Origin: Physocladia obscura
Lineage: Eukaryota > Chytridiomycota > Chytridiomycetes > Chytridiales > Chytriomycetaceae
Reading direction: 5' to 3'
NCBI GenBank assembly: GCA_027596945.1
Contig: JADGJH010000531.1
Coordinates: 1-17,304, forward strand
Length of the DNA stretch: 17,304 bases
In this document: one piece after another, positions 8,522 through 17,247 of the stretch
How the letters are laid out: each line of letters starts with the position of its first letter
How positions within the stretch are numbered: the stretch's first letter is position 1
The notes under the pieces: model-generated
The model's input: the letters and a program-made list of their open reading frames with translations, nothing else
Told to the model about the DNA's origin: nothing
Databases searched by the model: none
Position numbers and translations under genes: made by a program

Positions 8522-9958
8522 TCATGTCTGGCAAAAATCTTGATATTTTTGCAAATCAGCCAAACTACAAGCTTGGCGAACACGCCTATCATGTAAAAGT
8601 ATTTCAACAAGAGGTTTCGAATTCGAGCTATATTTGTTCTGAATTGCGGCATTGTTGTCGGCAGAAGGATCAATACGTTCGTCTTCCAAAAGAAGCTTGA
8701 GAATTGACGTATTATTTCCGAGTATAAACAGCCGCTTAGTAGGTTTAAATCGTGAATCTGCGAGAAGCAATCGCACAATTTCAATGTGTCCGCGGTTTAC
8801 AGCATCATCAAACACGAGATCGTTGAACGGAAAGGTAAAACGTGGGTTTTCAAGCATGACTTCTACAACTTTTACATGTCCATTTGACACAGCCGTTAAA
8901 AATAATTCAGAGGGAACTGCCGTTGGATCAAATTGTGGAAGCCCTAGCAAGAATTCCACAATTTTGGCGTGACCATTCACGCACGCGTTTCGGAATATGT
9001 TCAAATCCAAAATATCAACCCGGGAATCAGATGCTAAAATTCGCACGCATTTGTAATGGCCACGAGCAGCAGCCTGAGTAATAGCATAATTATTGTGCGA
9101 AGAGGGATCAATAGTATCACGGCGTGGATCGTTGAGCAGCATTTCGACGATGGCCGTGTGGCCGTTAATTGTGGCGTTTCGGATTGGTTCGTTCATGGCC
9201 ACTGCGGGATCGGTACGAGGATCATTGAGGAGAATGCGGAAGATTTCGGTATGCCCATTCCATGCTGTCCGTTTCATGGCATAATTATTTTTCCCGGCAG
9301 GATTTATGCCAACAGCTGAAGGGAGAGAAAGAAGTTTAAGAACAATTTCAATATGGCCTGCTTCTGCGGCACATTGGATTGCGTAATTGTCGTCATCGGC
9401 TGGGTCAACGCGTTCGTCGTTCAGAAGATCCGTGATAATGTCTAGATAACCGAAACGAGCAGTCCAACGAAAAGCTCGGTTTTTTTCTACAGTAGCGTCG
9501 AACCAAGGTTGCTTCCGCAACAAAGCAAACACTTTTGACGCATGTTCGGTCGGCAATCGCCATCTGTCATACCACATCTTGTTCGAGGCCATTGGTTTTG
9601 CACCCCAGCCAACAACAGGTGGCCAGTCGGGTGCCATCAGAATTGACCCATATAAAGCCACCTGATAACTTAGCGGCATCGCGCGCCACTCTCCGTCTCT
9701 GATTCTTCGACTGTCGAGAAAATCCCAGAGAGAACTACGGTAGCGAGTCTCATTTTTAAAAACTGAAAACTGGTGGGTGATGTGAGTCAGAGCAAATCCA
9801 ACATCATACAGCAGACTGCAGAAACGGCGAGAGATACTGGAAATCGTCAACAGCTGGTTCGATTCTACATCGATATGCACCAACAATAAGTAGAGAATTT
9901 CTGTCGGCAGAGTGTCCAGGTTTGATGGCATGGATTCCAAGACACTCATCGATATCAT
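8522..9958 (-). CDS. F-box/ankyrin-repeat protein, 478 aa, single exon
   Basis: Uninterrupted frame from ATG 9958 to the stop at 8522. An F-box occupies about residues 13-50 (LDTLPTEILYLLLVHIDVES, then SISRRFCSLLYD), predicting binding to Skp1 in an SCF ubiquitin ligase. About ten degenerate ankyrin repeats of 27-34 residues follow from residue 160, with the recurring plan 'NNYAI..A...GHIEIV..LL.DPR.DP'; they would recruit the substrate. Residues 75-158 are a Trp-rich spacer (PDWPPVVGWGAKPM) shared by no family I can name. The gene ends 32 bp from the convergent ABCG stop and starts 9 bp from the stop of the XRCC3-like gene on the same strand, so it has almost no private flanking sequence. 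Internal ATGs at 9949 and 9931 are alternative starts that keep the F-box. No intron is seen, unlike most neighbours. Confidence 0.88.
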   Translation of the reverse strand: MISMSVLESMPSNLDTLPTEILYLLLVHIDVESNQLLTISSISRRFCSLLYDVGFALTHITHQFSVFKNETRYRSSLWDFLDSRRIRDGEWRAMPLSYQVALYGSILMAPDWPPVVGWGAKPMASNKMWYDRWRLPTEHASKVFALLRKQPWFDATVEKNRAFRWTARFGYLDIITDLLNDERVDPADDDNYAIQCAAEAGHIEIVLKLLSLPSAVGINPAGKNNYAMKRTAWNGHTEIFRILLNDPRTDPAVAMNEPIRNATINGHTAIVEMLLNDPRRDTIDPSSHNNYAITQAAARGHYKCVRILASDSRVDILDLNIFRNACVNGHAKIVEFLLGLPQFDPTAVPSELFLTAVSNGHVKVVEVMLENPRFTFPFNDLVFDDAVNRGHIEIVRLLLADSRFKPTKRLFILGNNTSILKLLLEDERIDPSADNNAAIQNKYSSNSKPLVEILLHDRRVRQACSLADLQKYQDFCQT

Positions 9959-9967
9959 TAAAATAAT
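9959..9967 (-). other. 9-bp spacer between XRCC3-like stop and F-box/ankyrin ATG
   Basis: On the minus strand the TAA of the upstream gene (9970-9968) is followed by 9 nt and then ATG at 9958. An AATAAA hexamer overlaps the stop codon. There is no room for a separate 3' UTR, promoter and 5' UTR, so the transcripts must overlap or be shared. Confidence 0.8.
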
Positions 9968-11094
9968 TTATTTTTCTCCTCTGAAACCACCATTCTTTGA
10001 TATAATGCAAACCAGTCCGTCAGTGCTAGACGGTCCATTCGGGGAAAATACTACCCTCAACCGTCGTCGAGTAACCATATACCGAATCCCATTTGCCAAA
10101 CCAGCAATTTCGCTTGTCAAAGAAGATTCTTTAGCCAGACATATCCGCGTGTTGACGCAGCATGTCCACAACAAGCCAAGCGCAGGTTGAACCTGTGCAG
10201 TTCGAAAGTACGCGTCGCTACTTCCCGATGACACAGCCGACTCGTCAATCGCAAAAGCGCGTTCCGCTAAACCGTTCGAGCCGGACGCAATCGGAACGAG
10301 CGAGAGGGTATTGGGCGAAGTGAATTTTGCTGATACTTGGTTTATGCAAACAACGACAGCATTGAAATCAGCGGCGATTTTTTTGAGAACGCGAGCGAGA
10401 TTTACGATTAAATTTGAATTCGAATAGTGCATGCTCTTGTTGTTATTGTCGGTAGTTTTTTGGTTTGGGTCAAACAGATTGTCTTCGGCAAAACTGGCGT
10501 AGCGGAGCGTTGCAGCGACTGAGTCGACAACAACGAGCTTGATATTATGGCGGGTCATTAGCACGGGTAACATGTATTGTACAATATGGATGAGAGTTGC
10601 GGGGTCGCGCACATGCGTCAAATGGATATTGTCGGTGAATTCAAAGAGGGAACGCATTGTTGTTGTTGTTGCTGCTGTTGTTGCTGAAGTTTGCGTTGCC
10701 GGCGTCGCGAGAGGTGAAATTGGAGACTGTTGGGACTGCTGTTCAGATAGTGACTCTGCCAGCTGTAGGAATCGGACGGACTGGAAGTTTTCTTCGGCCA
10801 GAATATATGCGGCACTGGCATTGAGTCCGCCACGTGCAACACTCCACTGGCATGTAATACCCAATTGAAGCCCTAGCTGCGTCTTGCCGCTTCCGCTTTC
10901 GCCGTATATTTCGGTAATCTGCGTTTTTGTGGTCTTGTTTGTTAGCCCACTATCTGCTGTTGTCGCGCAAGCGCCTTCAGAAAAACCTGCCCAGTACGCA
11001 GTCCACCGTTTAGCTCAGCATCAATGTGCGGACATCCCGTCGTCAGCATATGACCCTGTTTTGTCCTCATCGACAGAGCACTTTGCGATTTCAT
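9968..11094 (-). CDS. XRCC3: XRCC3-like RAD51 paralogue, 352 aa, two exons
   Basis: Exon 1 is 11094-10987 and exon 2 is 10918-9968, joined across a 68-bp intron with a GTTTTT donor, GGCTAAC branch-like site and CGCAG acceptor. The join gives LTTGCPHIDAELNGGLRTGQ followed by ITEIYGESGSGKTQLGLQLG, the start of a RecA core with Walker A GESGSGKT (42-49). Walker B is LVVVDS (164-169), followed by the VVVCINQVS strand and an ALGLLWTCCVNTRICL segment typical of the family. XRCC3 pairs with RAD51C in homologous recombination and acts in the nucleus. About 93-124 is a Gln/Ser/Ala/Thr linker absent from the core fold. Only 17 residues precede LTTGC, so the N-terminal helix-hairpin-helix region of animal XRCC3 is missing or in an unseen exon. 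Other RAD51 paralogues (RAD51C, XRCC2) are less good fits by eye. AATAAA overlaps the stop codon. Confidence 0.82.
10651..10690. repeat. GTT/GCT trinucleotide repeat in the XRCC3-like coding region
   Basis: An imperfect run of GTT and GCT triplets, read on the minus strand as ACA and GCA codons, encodes the Thr/Ala stretch SATTAATTTT. A CAG/CAA-rich part just upstream in the gene gives EQQSQQ. Together they make a low-complexity linker of about 30 residues in the ATPase domain. Confidence 0.75.
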
Positions 11095-11176
11095 TTTTTT
11101 TTGTCCGATCCTTTTTTTTTTTTTTGAAATTCAATCTGGAAAAATCTTTGCAACTAAGATTTTTTATTTCTTCAAA
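11095..11176. promoter_or_regulatory. 82-bp spacer between the dehydrogenase stop and the XRCC3-like start
   Basis: AT-rich, with a T14 run near 11112-11125 (an A tract upstream of the XRCC3-like ATG on the minus strand). It must hold the 3' end of one gene and the promoter of the next. No TATA element is obvious. Confidence 0.4.
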
Positions 11177-12277
11177 CTAAAGACCGAACGTCCAGTCTGG
11201 TTTATACTGCTGCTTCAGAATCTTTTCAGTCCATTCCCAAGTGTTTACAGCTTGAGTCTTATCCTGCGCGTCCGCACTGATTTCAGCAACTTTACAATAC
11301 GGGACAAAGTATTTCGCTTTTAAATTCTGCTTTTCAATATCCTCGGAGGCGGCAACATAAGTTTGAGTCAATGCACCCTTTTCAGCAGAAATCAAAATGG
11401 GCTGAATAACAGAAGCTGCGGTTGGATTCATGGTGCGTTGAAGTTCGGTACGAACAATTCCAGGGTGAACAGCGTTGACCTAAAAAAAAAACAGAGTAAA
11501 AGTAAAATATTTATAATAATAAATTATAAAAAATATATTTACGTAAATCTTGGAATCAACGCCAAGTTTAGCGTCTAATCGCGACTGAAGTTCTCTCGCA
11601 AAATGGAGATTCGCAAGCTTCGTCTCACCGTATCTCGTGAACGCGTCATACTTGTCTTGCTCCCACGAGGTCACATACTTGATTCCGCCCTTTTGGCTAG
11701 ACAAATTCGCATAATGCGACATGCTGGACAAAATCACGATCCTTGACGGCTGAGACTTTTCCAGAACAGGCAGCAACTTTGCTGTCAGCACAACGTGTGC
11801 AAAATGGTTCGTGGCGAATTGCGTCTCGATGCCTTCCTTGGAAAGCCCCCAGGGCGACTCCATAATTCCCGCGTTGTTTACGAGAATGTGCAATGGAAGA
11901 TTGCGGGCCAAGAAAGTGTCGGCTGCAGATTCAACGGACGCCAAGTCCATCAAATCGGCTTGAAGAAATTCGACGTTTGTGTTTCCAGACTTGCTGATGA
12001 TATCTGCGACGGCAGCTTGAGTTTTTTCAGCTGATCGGCCGACACAAAAAACATGAGCTCCCTATTTATTTTTTCAGTATGTAACTATGACTGATATAGT
12101 TTCTAATCATGATTTGAATTATTGCACCTTTGAAGACAAATTAAGAGCAGTTTCTTTTCCCAGCCCTGTTGAAGCCCCTGTGACAATGGCAATTTTTCCT
12201 GTCAAATCTGGAAGACCGGTTTTTGGATTCCATTTTGGAGTCGTAAAAGTTTGCGTCAATACGGAACCGAAAGTCAT
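11177..12277 (-). CDS. Short-chain dehydrogenase/reductase (retinol dehydrogenase-like), 323 aa, three exons
   Basis: Exons 12277-12128, 12061-11543 and 11479-11177, with introns of 66 bp (GTGCAA...ATAG) and 63 bp (GTAAAT...TTTAG), both phase 0. The Rossmann fold is complete: KIAIVTGASTGLGKETA with the TGxxxGxG cofactor motif at 33-40, then ADLMDLASVES, HILVNNAGIM (NNAG 112-115), the catalytic Ser in ILSSMSHY (162/163) and YGETK with Tyr194 and Lys198, then VNAVHPGIVRTEL. This is the classical SDR catalytic set, using NAD(P)(H). The YGETKLANL and HPGIVRTEL blocks resemble retinol dehydrogenase/WW-oxidoreductase-type SDRs; the substrate cannot be told. VGR after the second strand (residues 57-59) has Arg in the place that often favours NADP(H). 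A leader of 27 residues precedes the fold, with no signal peptide; a cytosolic protein is likely. Confidence 0.92.
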
Positions 12278-12373
12278 TTTTTTTTTTGTCTTTTTTCAGT
12301 CAATTGGTTGATTTTTTTTTTTTTTTATAAACTTGATTTCTAAACAAATTTTTTTGAAATTTTTCGCGAATTT

Positions 12374-12410
12374 CATTTCAAATGCATTTCAAATGTCCCA
12401 CATTTCAAAT
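12374..12410. repeat. Triplicated CATTTCAAAT motif
   Basis: Copies at 12374-12383, 12385-12394 and 12401-12410, about 100 bp upstream of the dehydrogenase ATG. The second and third are each followed by a TCCCACATTT block. The position would suit clustered factor-binding sites, but a simple local duplication is equally possible. Confidence 0.7.
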
Positions 12411-12616
12411 ATCCCACATTTGTTCACCATATCTTCTCGTTGAAAAGCAATGAAAATTAGAAACTAAGATCGCGTTCCCTAAAGGTTGCATAACAAACTA
12501 TTGTCTTGAAAACTCCTCTAAAATTGACACAAAATCGGAGAGGGAGAGTTAGTAGCTTTTCTTAATTCTTCACGCTTTCGCTTAACGCATCATTTTTATG
12601 CGAGTCTGAAGTATTT

Positions 12617-12672
12617 TTGCTCTCACTCAATTTCTCTTTCATTTTCTCACAAGTTATTGCTCTCACGCAATT
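12617..12672. repeat. 16-bp direct repeat with 40-bp spacing
   Basis: TTGCTCTCACTCAATT at 12617-12632 and TTGCTCTCACGCAATT at 12657-12672, one mismatch. It lies within the intergenic region between CHS7 and the dehydrogenase, in pyrimidine-rich sequence, so part of the similarity may be compositional. Confidence 0.65.
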
Positions 12673-13020
12673 ATCTTCTAGTTTGTAATTTTACCTACCA
12701 ACTGTTCAAACAACACATTTCATATTTCTGCCATTTTGTTAAGGAGTGCGCTCTTTCAGTATAAAGAAAGGTTCTGATTACATCTCAACTGAAGCCTGAC
12801 ACTTAAGCCTCCCACTCGGACTTGAATTTCTGATGAATTCTCTAAAATTATTGGTCCATATGGGGCCAAACAATTTATTATTGATTTGTTAAAGGCAAAA
12901 AAAAAAAAAAAAAATAGACACAGCAGATAAAAAAGATTGAGAAGAGGAAAAGGATGATGAGAAACAAAAAACTAATACCAGAAAAAAAGAAACAAAGAAA
13001 TAAAAAAAATAAATCAATCT

Positions 13021-14369
13021 CTACCATGAATCATTCTTAATTCCATTTGGCGTACCCATAATACTCTGCTCATCATCATTCAACAAAGGATTACGCGTCT
13101 CCCAAACATTCGCTTTCCCACTGACAGCAAACTCCAAATCCTCTTTCGTTATTGAATCCCAAAACTTGTAAACAAGCATCACACCCAATAACGTTCCAAC
13201 GTTCCCAAAAAACATTCCGTCCACATAGTGCGTTGCAAGTTCGCAGATTTCGGGTCCAACAACAAATTCCAGCACGAGCCCAATCACGAAAAACACGAAG
13301 CTGAAAATTAAATCGCCGAGCGGCCAGCGGTCGTCGAGAGTTGTCACAACCAGCGTGATTTGGAGGGCAAGATAAACAATGATGAATATCGCAGGAAAAA
13401 TTAGGTACAGAATAAAGAGGCCGGTCGGAGCCGAGGAAGACAAACCGCCGAGATTTAAGAATGTGAGAATAGCGACAGTGAATGTGACGAGCAGAACACC
13501 TAACGTTGATAACCGTAAAGTCTGCAAAAGAGAGAAAAAAACAAGCACGGGAATGAAAAATTAAAACAAAAAGATTGGCGCCGAAATTAGAAAAAATAAA
13601 TGAAAGGGTAAAAAAACTCACCCAAAGAGAAGTCGGGGTACCATCTTCAGTCCACTGAAAGCCAACAATACCATTATACATTAGTGACCAAAACGTAGAC
13701 ACAAGTAAGCCGGCATGCAATGCCGTGAGATACTACAGTTTATTTTTAGATTTTTGTGAAATTTTCAATTTGGAACAAAGCTCGACTTTCGCAGGCGAAC
13801 CTTGTAAGCGGCAGAGTCGGGAGGAATGATACCGCCAACAAGAAGAAAGTCGAGAACAGTAGTTGCGCAGTACATGTAAAAAAACATTACAATTTCCTTT
13901 CGTCCTAGTCATAACGTTTAGAAGACACTCAAACACACAATGACCAAAAACACACACCAACGGCAGTGTACTTTGTGCGAATGTAATAAATCATAATGAG
14001 AGCCATCATGAGCGATACGAGCTGAATAAAAAGTGTGGCCGGCTCAAACAAAAGATATGCACCCGAAGAAGACGTGAACTCGATATTGCGGCCAAAGCAA
14101 AGGGCCTCGGTCGTCGCGGGATTTGCAGCCGATGAAACCAGTGAACACAGCGGAAGTGGGGCCTATACATGTATTAAAAATTGGAAGTGAATTTCAGATT
14201 AGTGAGAAACAAAAGTGGCAACACAGACACACGCTGGCAATCAACTAGAGTTGTTTCTGATGGTTGATTGGACCGTTCTCACCTTTGCGCACCAGTAATC
14301 AAAGTTTCCGAACGCAAACGGGGGGGTTTGGCCGTCGACAATCGCAGTCAGTCCGGTCGTTAACGACAT
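13021..14369 (-). CDS. CHS7: Chitin synthase export chaperone (Chs7 family), 335 aa, five exons
   Basis: Exons 14369-14283, 14162-13958, 13904-13801, 13732-13622 and 13521-13021 (1008 nt, in frame throughout). The N-terminus has FGNFDYWCAKAPLPLCSLV, the family hallmark of two Cys around a Pro-rich loop. It is followed by about seven hydrophobic segments at roughly 69-90, 101-122, 137-158, 175-195, 203-230, 239-258 and 270-290. The conserved TALHAGLLVSTFWSLMYNGI and the GFQWTEDGTP loop lie between segments three and four. Chs7 proteins reside in the endoplasmic reticulum and are needed for export of a chitin synthase (Chs3 in yeast), so this gene ties the window to a chitin-walled fungus. The length matches the family (about 310-340 aa). 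The cytosolic tail (290-335) is charged and variable. Donors include GTTCGC and GTGTGT. Confidence 0.93.
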
Positions 14370-14469
14370 TGTTATTCTCGGCTCTTGTTTTTATTTATGG
14401 AAAGGCAACAAAAAAGGGTAATGAAACTGTGATTAAAAATACCAAAAACAAAACGCGAGAAACAAAGAG
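14370..14469. promoter_or_regulatory. 100-bp bidirectional promoter between CHS7 and the F-box/LRR-like gene
   Basis: The divergent ATGs at 14369 (minus) and 14470 (plus) leave exactly 100 bp, A-rich toward the plus-strand gene. No clear TATA box is present. Confidence 0.5.
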
Positions 14470-17247
14470 ATGAACGCCTTGTCAGCTTTGTCAGCACCAG
14501 CAGCACCGCAACCATCATCATCATCGTCGTCATCATCATCATCATCATTGCCGTCATCTCTGCTCTTTGTGGACACGGCAAGTATAAGTGACAGCGATAG
14601 TTGTAGCAGTAACGGCAATGGCAATGACGACGATGGTGCTGATGACACGGAATGGGACGCGAGTGCGAGTACCAGTGCGAGCGAGAGTGCGGGCAGTGAT
14701 TCGGAAAGATCCGGGAAGTCCGGGAGACGGGGTTATGAAAAGGCAACGGCAACTCTACAACGGATTCAGCAGCGCCACCACCACTCGCACCATCTGCACC
14801 ACGTGGACGCGGCAAAGGATGGGCTCAAGGCGAAGGCGAAGCGGAGCAGCAAGCCGACAACGCCCGTGTCGGCGGCGTACGCAATGGTGGGCGTCTGGGC
14901 AAAGGGCCTTCTGCCGCGCCTGCTGGCCTCCGCCTCCGACGCCGACTTTGACGACGCCAGCGACGATGCCGCCGACAGCTCCGACGCCATCGACGACGCC
15001 GGCGACGACACCGGCGATGGCACGCGTCGGTCGCCCCCGACTCGAATTTGCCACCCATGCCCCCTCTCGCATTTACCCCCCGAATTGCTGCATCAGGTCT
15101 GCAACTCCCGTATTGCCTAAACGACTGCTGATTTTCGATTTCCAGATTTTCTGCATTTTACCATCCTCCTCTCTTGCCGCCTTGTTGTATACCGCCCCTA
15201 AAATCTCGGCCGTCGCTGTAGCACTTTTGTCGTCTCGTTGCCATTACATCAACGACCTGGATGACCTTCGCGCATTCACTCACGATCTGCCGTTCCTGCA
15301 CTCTACTCCATCTTCCATAATTGCGCATCGTCGTCTATCGTCGCAAAACTTCTCCTTGTCGGCCGCGTCCTCCAGTCTGCTGAGACCCGTTCACCCAAAC
15401 CTGATGTATCAACTCAAACAACAACAAATCGGCCCCATGTTTTATCGAGCGGGTACTATGATTCTTTTCGCCCGCCACTTTACCCGCCTAATCCCTGAAG
15501 CTCGTGTTTTGCTGGGTGTTGGTTACGCCATGGTTCTTGCCTGGTTTATGTGTCTATTTTATTTATTTCCGTTTCTTGGTATGGAGAAAAAAAAATCCCC
15601 CCTGCCCCTGCTAGGCAAAAAATTATGAAATGCACCAAAAACTGGACAATTTGATAGACGCAAGAAAAATATTAATGCGTTCCTTGTTTATTTATTTCGA
15701 CAGGAGCTTTGACGCTTTACTTTGCAATGGATGTTGTAGATTTGGTATGCAGATCGGCATTTCAGCTCTTTTATTCACTCCCACTCTTCTTGCTCGCCAC
15801 TATCCTCCCAAAAACGCACTATTTGCATCCATCCCAACCCCCGCGCGAGCCTCGTATCCCTGGACTCCTTATCCGCCGTCTGAAATTCACTGCAGCGACT
15901 GCCCCCCTTATTGCTGATCAGACAGAACCCCAACGCTGTTGTGGCCTCGCTGGTACAGGCTGGGACAACCATTACGAAACAACTCCAACACCTACTGATA
16001 CTACCATCACCGGCAAACCCGCACACCCATCTCCCCTATCGCAACTGTCATCACTGCCTGTAGCAGCAGCAACAACAGCAACAGCAACAGCAGCAACAGG
16101 AGGATTACTGGCCACACAGAAAACCGCCACGGCTCCATTCTGGGGTCTTATGAGTCCTTACACGCCATGGCACTTATATCTTTTGACGCACACTCTGGCG
16201 ACGCATGAGGAAATCACGCATCTTACGCTGAGCAGGATTAGTCTGGCATGGTGGTTCCGGTTGCACCCTGTATCACAACTGCGGGTTCTGGTACTGCAAA
16301 CTTGCGAAATGGACGAGACAGGGATCGGACTTGTTGCGAAAGCTTTTGAGGGGGTGCGAGGTGTTGTGTTGAGGGGAAGTGAGGTTAGGTGTGGGGGGTG
16401 GGATGTTGAAAGTATTCGACGAGGGTCTTCTTCGGCTTCTCCTTCTCATTCTGGTGGTGGAGATTCTGATGAAGGCGACAGTGGCAATGGTGGTAGTGAT
16501 GATGATGATTACGAAGAAAGTGATGAGAAGGGATGGTGGGGAAAAAGGAGTGCATCAACAACAGAAGCAGTAACAATGAAAGCAACTTCCGAAAATTCGA
16601 CTGTTTCGCTGTTCAAGAGCGTCAGAGTCGTGCGCTTTGAAATGTGCGCTACTGCATGTGCAATTGATGCAGTACGGATGGTTTTGGATCGGTGTCCGAT
16701 TGTTGAGCGTGTCGAGTTTGTTGGATGCGGGATTGACGACGAAGTGTTTCTGGAGGCTGATGCTGGAGGAATTGTTGAATTTGAAACTATTCATGACTGC
16801 AGAACCGAAAGCAGTTATGAAGAGAATGGCAGTCAAGGTCTTCACGACAGTGGGGTAGTGGTTCCTGAGGGAATTGTTGTTCATAATGAGCTTTGGTTTG
16901 AAGGCCAGCGTAATTTTGAGGAGCGAATTGATTGTTGTATTATTGCAACACGGCGATTTTTGAAGGAACGGGCTGCTGTTGCTGCTGCCGTTTTGGCAGT
17001 TCAACAAGAGCTATATCCCAGCAACACAAATCTCAATGTTGACAGCAACAATACAATCAATATTGGCGCTGAAGAGGTATTCAATCTTGAAGAAACGGAA
17101 TCTGTTCTTGAAGATGATTTTATCCCACTTGAGACTCCTGCTGGATTCAGAAAATGCATTGTAGTTCAAGGAAAGTCCCTTCAAGGGTTGCGTAATAAGT
17201 GGTATATGCATGTAAAGTCTCGACAGCGTGGTTTTTGGGCCCACTGA
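14470..17247 (+). CDS. Large F-box protein with LRR-like segments, 848 aa, three exons
   Basis: Exons 14470-15096, 15146-15521 and 15704-17247, with introns of 49 bp (GTCTGC...CCAG) and 182 bp (GTTACG...GACAG). Both joins are in frame and fuse LSHLPPELLHQ to IFCILPSSSLAALLY, giving an F-box at about residues 199-240. The 198 residues before it are low complexity: a poly-Ser run near 16-26, a Ser/Asp region, a His-rich patch (HHHSHHLHH) and an acidic Asp/Ala repeat just before the F-box. After the F-box, HEEITHLTLSRISLAWW followed by LRVLVLQTCEMDETG (about 503-540), and VRVVRFEMC with VERVEFVGCGIDDE further on, look like irregular leucine-rich repeats. They are separated by an acidic Gly/Ser/Asp insert (about 575-612). 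An SCF substrate-receptor role is inferred. Long overlapping frames on both strands at 14580-15070 are shadows produced by periodic GC-rich codons. Confidence 0.78.
14513..14550. repeat. (TCA/TCG)n trinucleotide repeat encoding poly-Ser
   Basis: ATC/GTC triplets in the first exon of the large F-box gene, read as consecutive Ser codons. On the other strand the same bases read as poly-Asp or poly-Met, which is why misleading open frames appear there. Confidence 0.85.

Larger units (their letters stand above)
12278..13020. promoter_or_regulatory. 743-bp intergenic region: dehydrogenase upstream region and CHS7 3' flank
   Basis: No open frame of note. A T13 run at 12313-12325 and an A17 run near 12898-12914 flank the region. 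CATTTCAAAT occurs three times at 12374-12410, followed by TCCCACATTT. TTGCTCTCACTCAATT at 12617 recurs with one change at 12657. The half nearest 12278 should contain the dehydrogenase promoter; the half nearest 13020 should contain the CHS7 3' UTR. No tRNA-like or snoRNA-like structure was recognised. Confidence 0.45.

Noticed and set aside
8652..9319. Plus-strand frames opposite the F-box/ankyrin gene
   Set aside because: They mirror the periodic ankyrin repeats and have no recognisable domain.
14372..14815. Minus-strand open frame with poly-Asp, Met and His runs opposite the large F-box gene
   Set aside because: It is the complement of the trinucleotide repeat and GC-rich codons of the plus-strand gene. 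It overlaps the CHS7 promoter and matches no family, whereas the plus strand has a spliced F-box.
14588..15145. Plus-strand Arg/Thr/Pro-rich frame running into the second F-box exon
   Set aside because: Only the part after 15146 is a real exon. The upstream part is an alternative frame of exon 1, and its join would lose the LSHLPPELLHQ half of the F-box.
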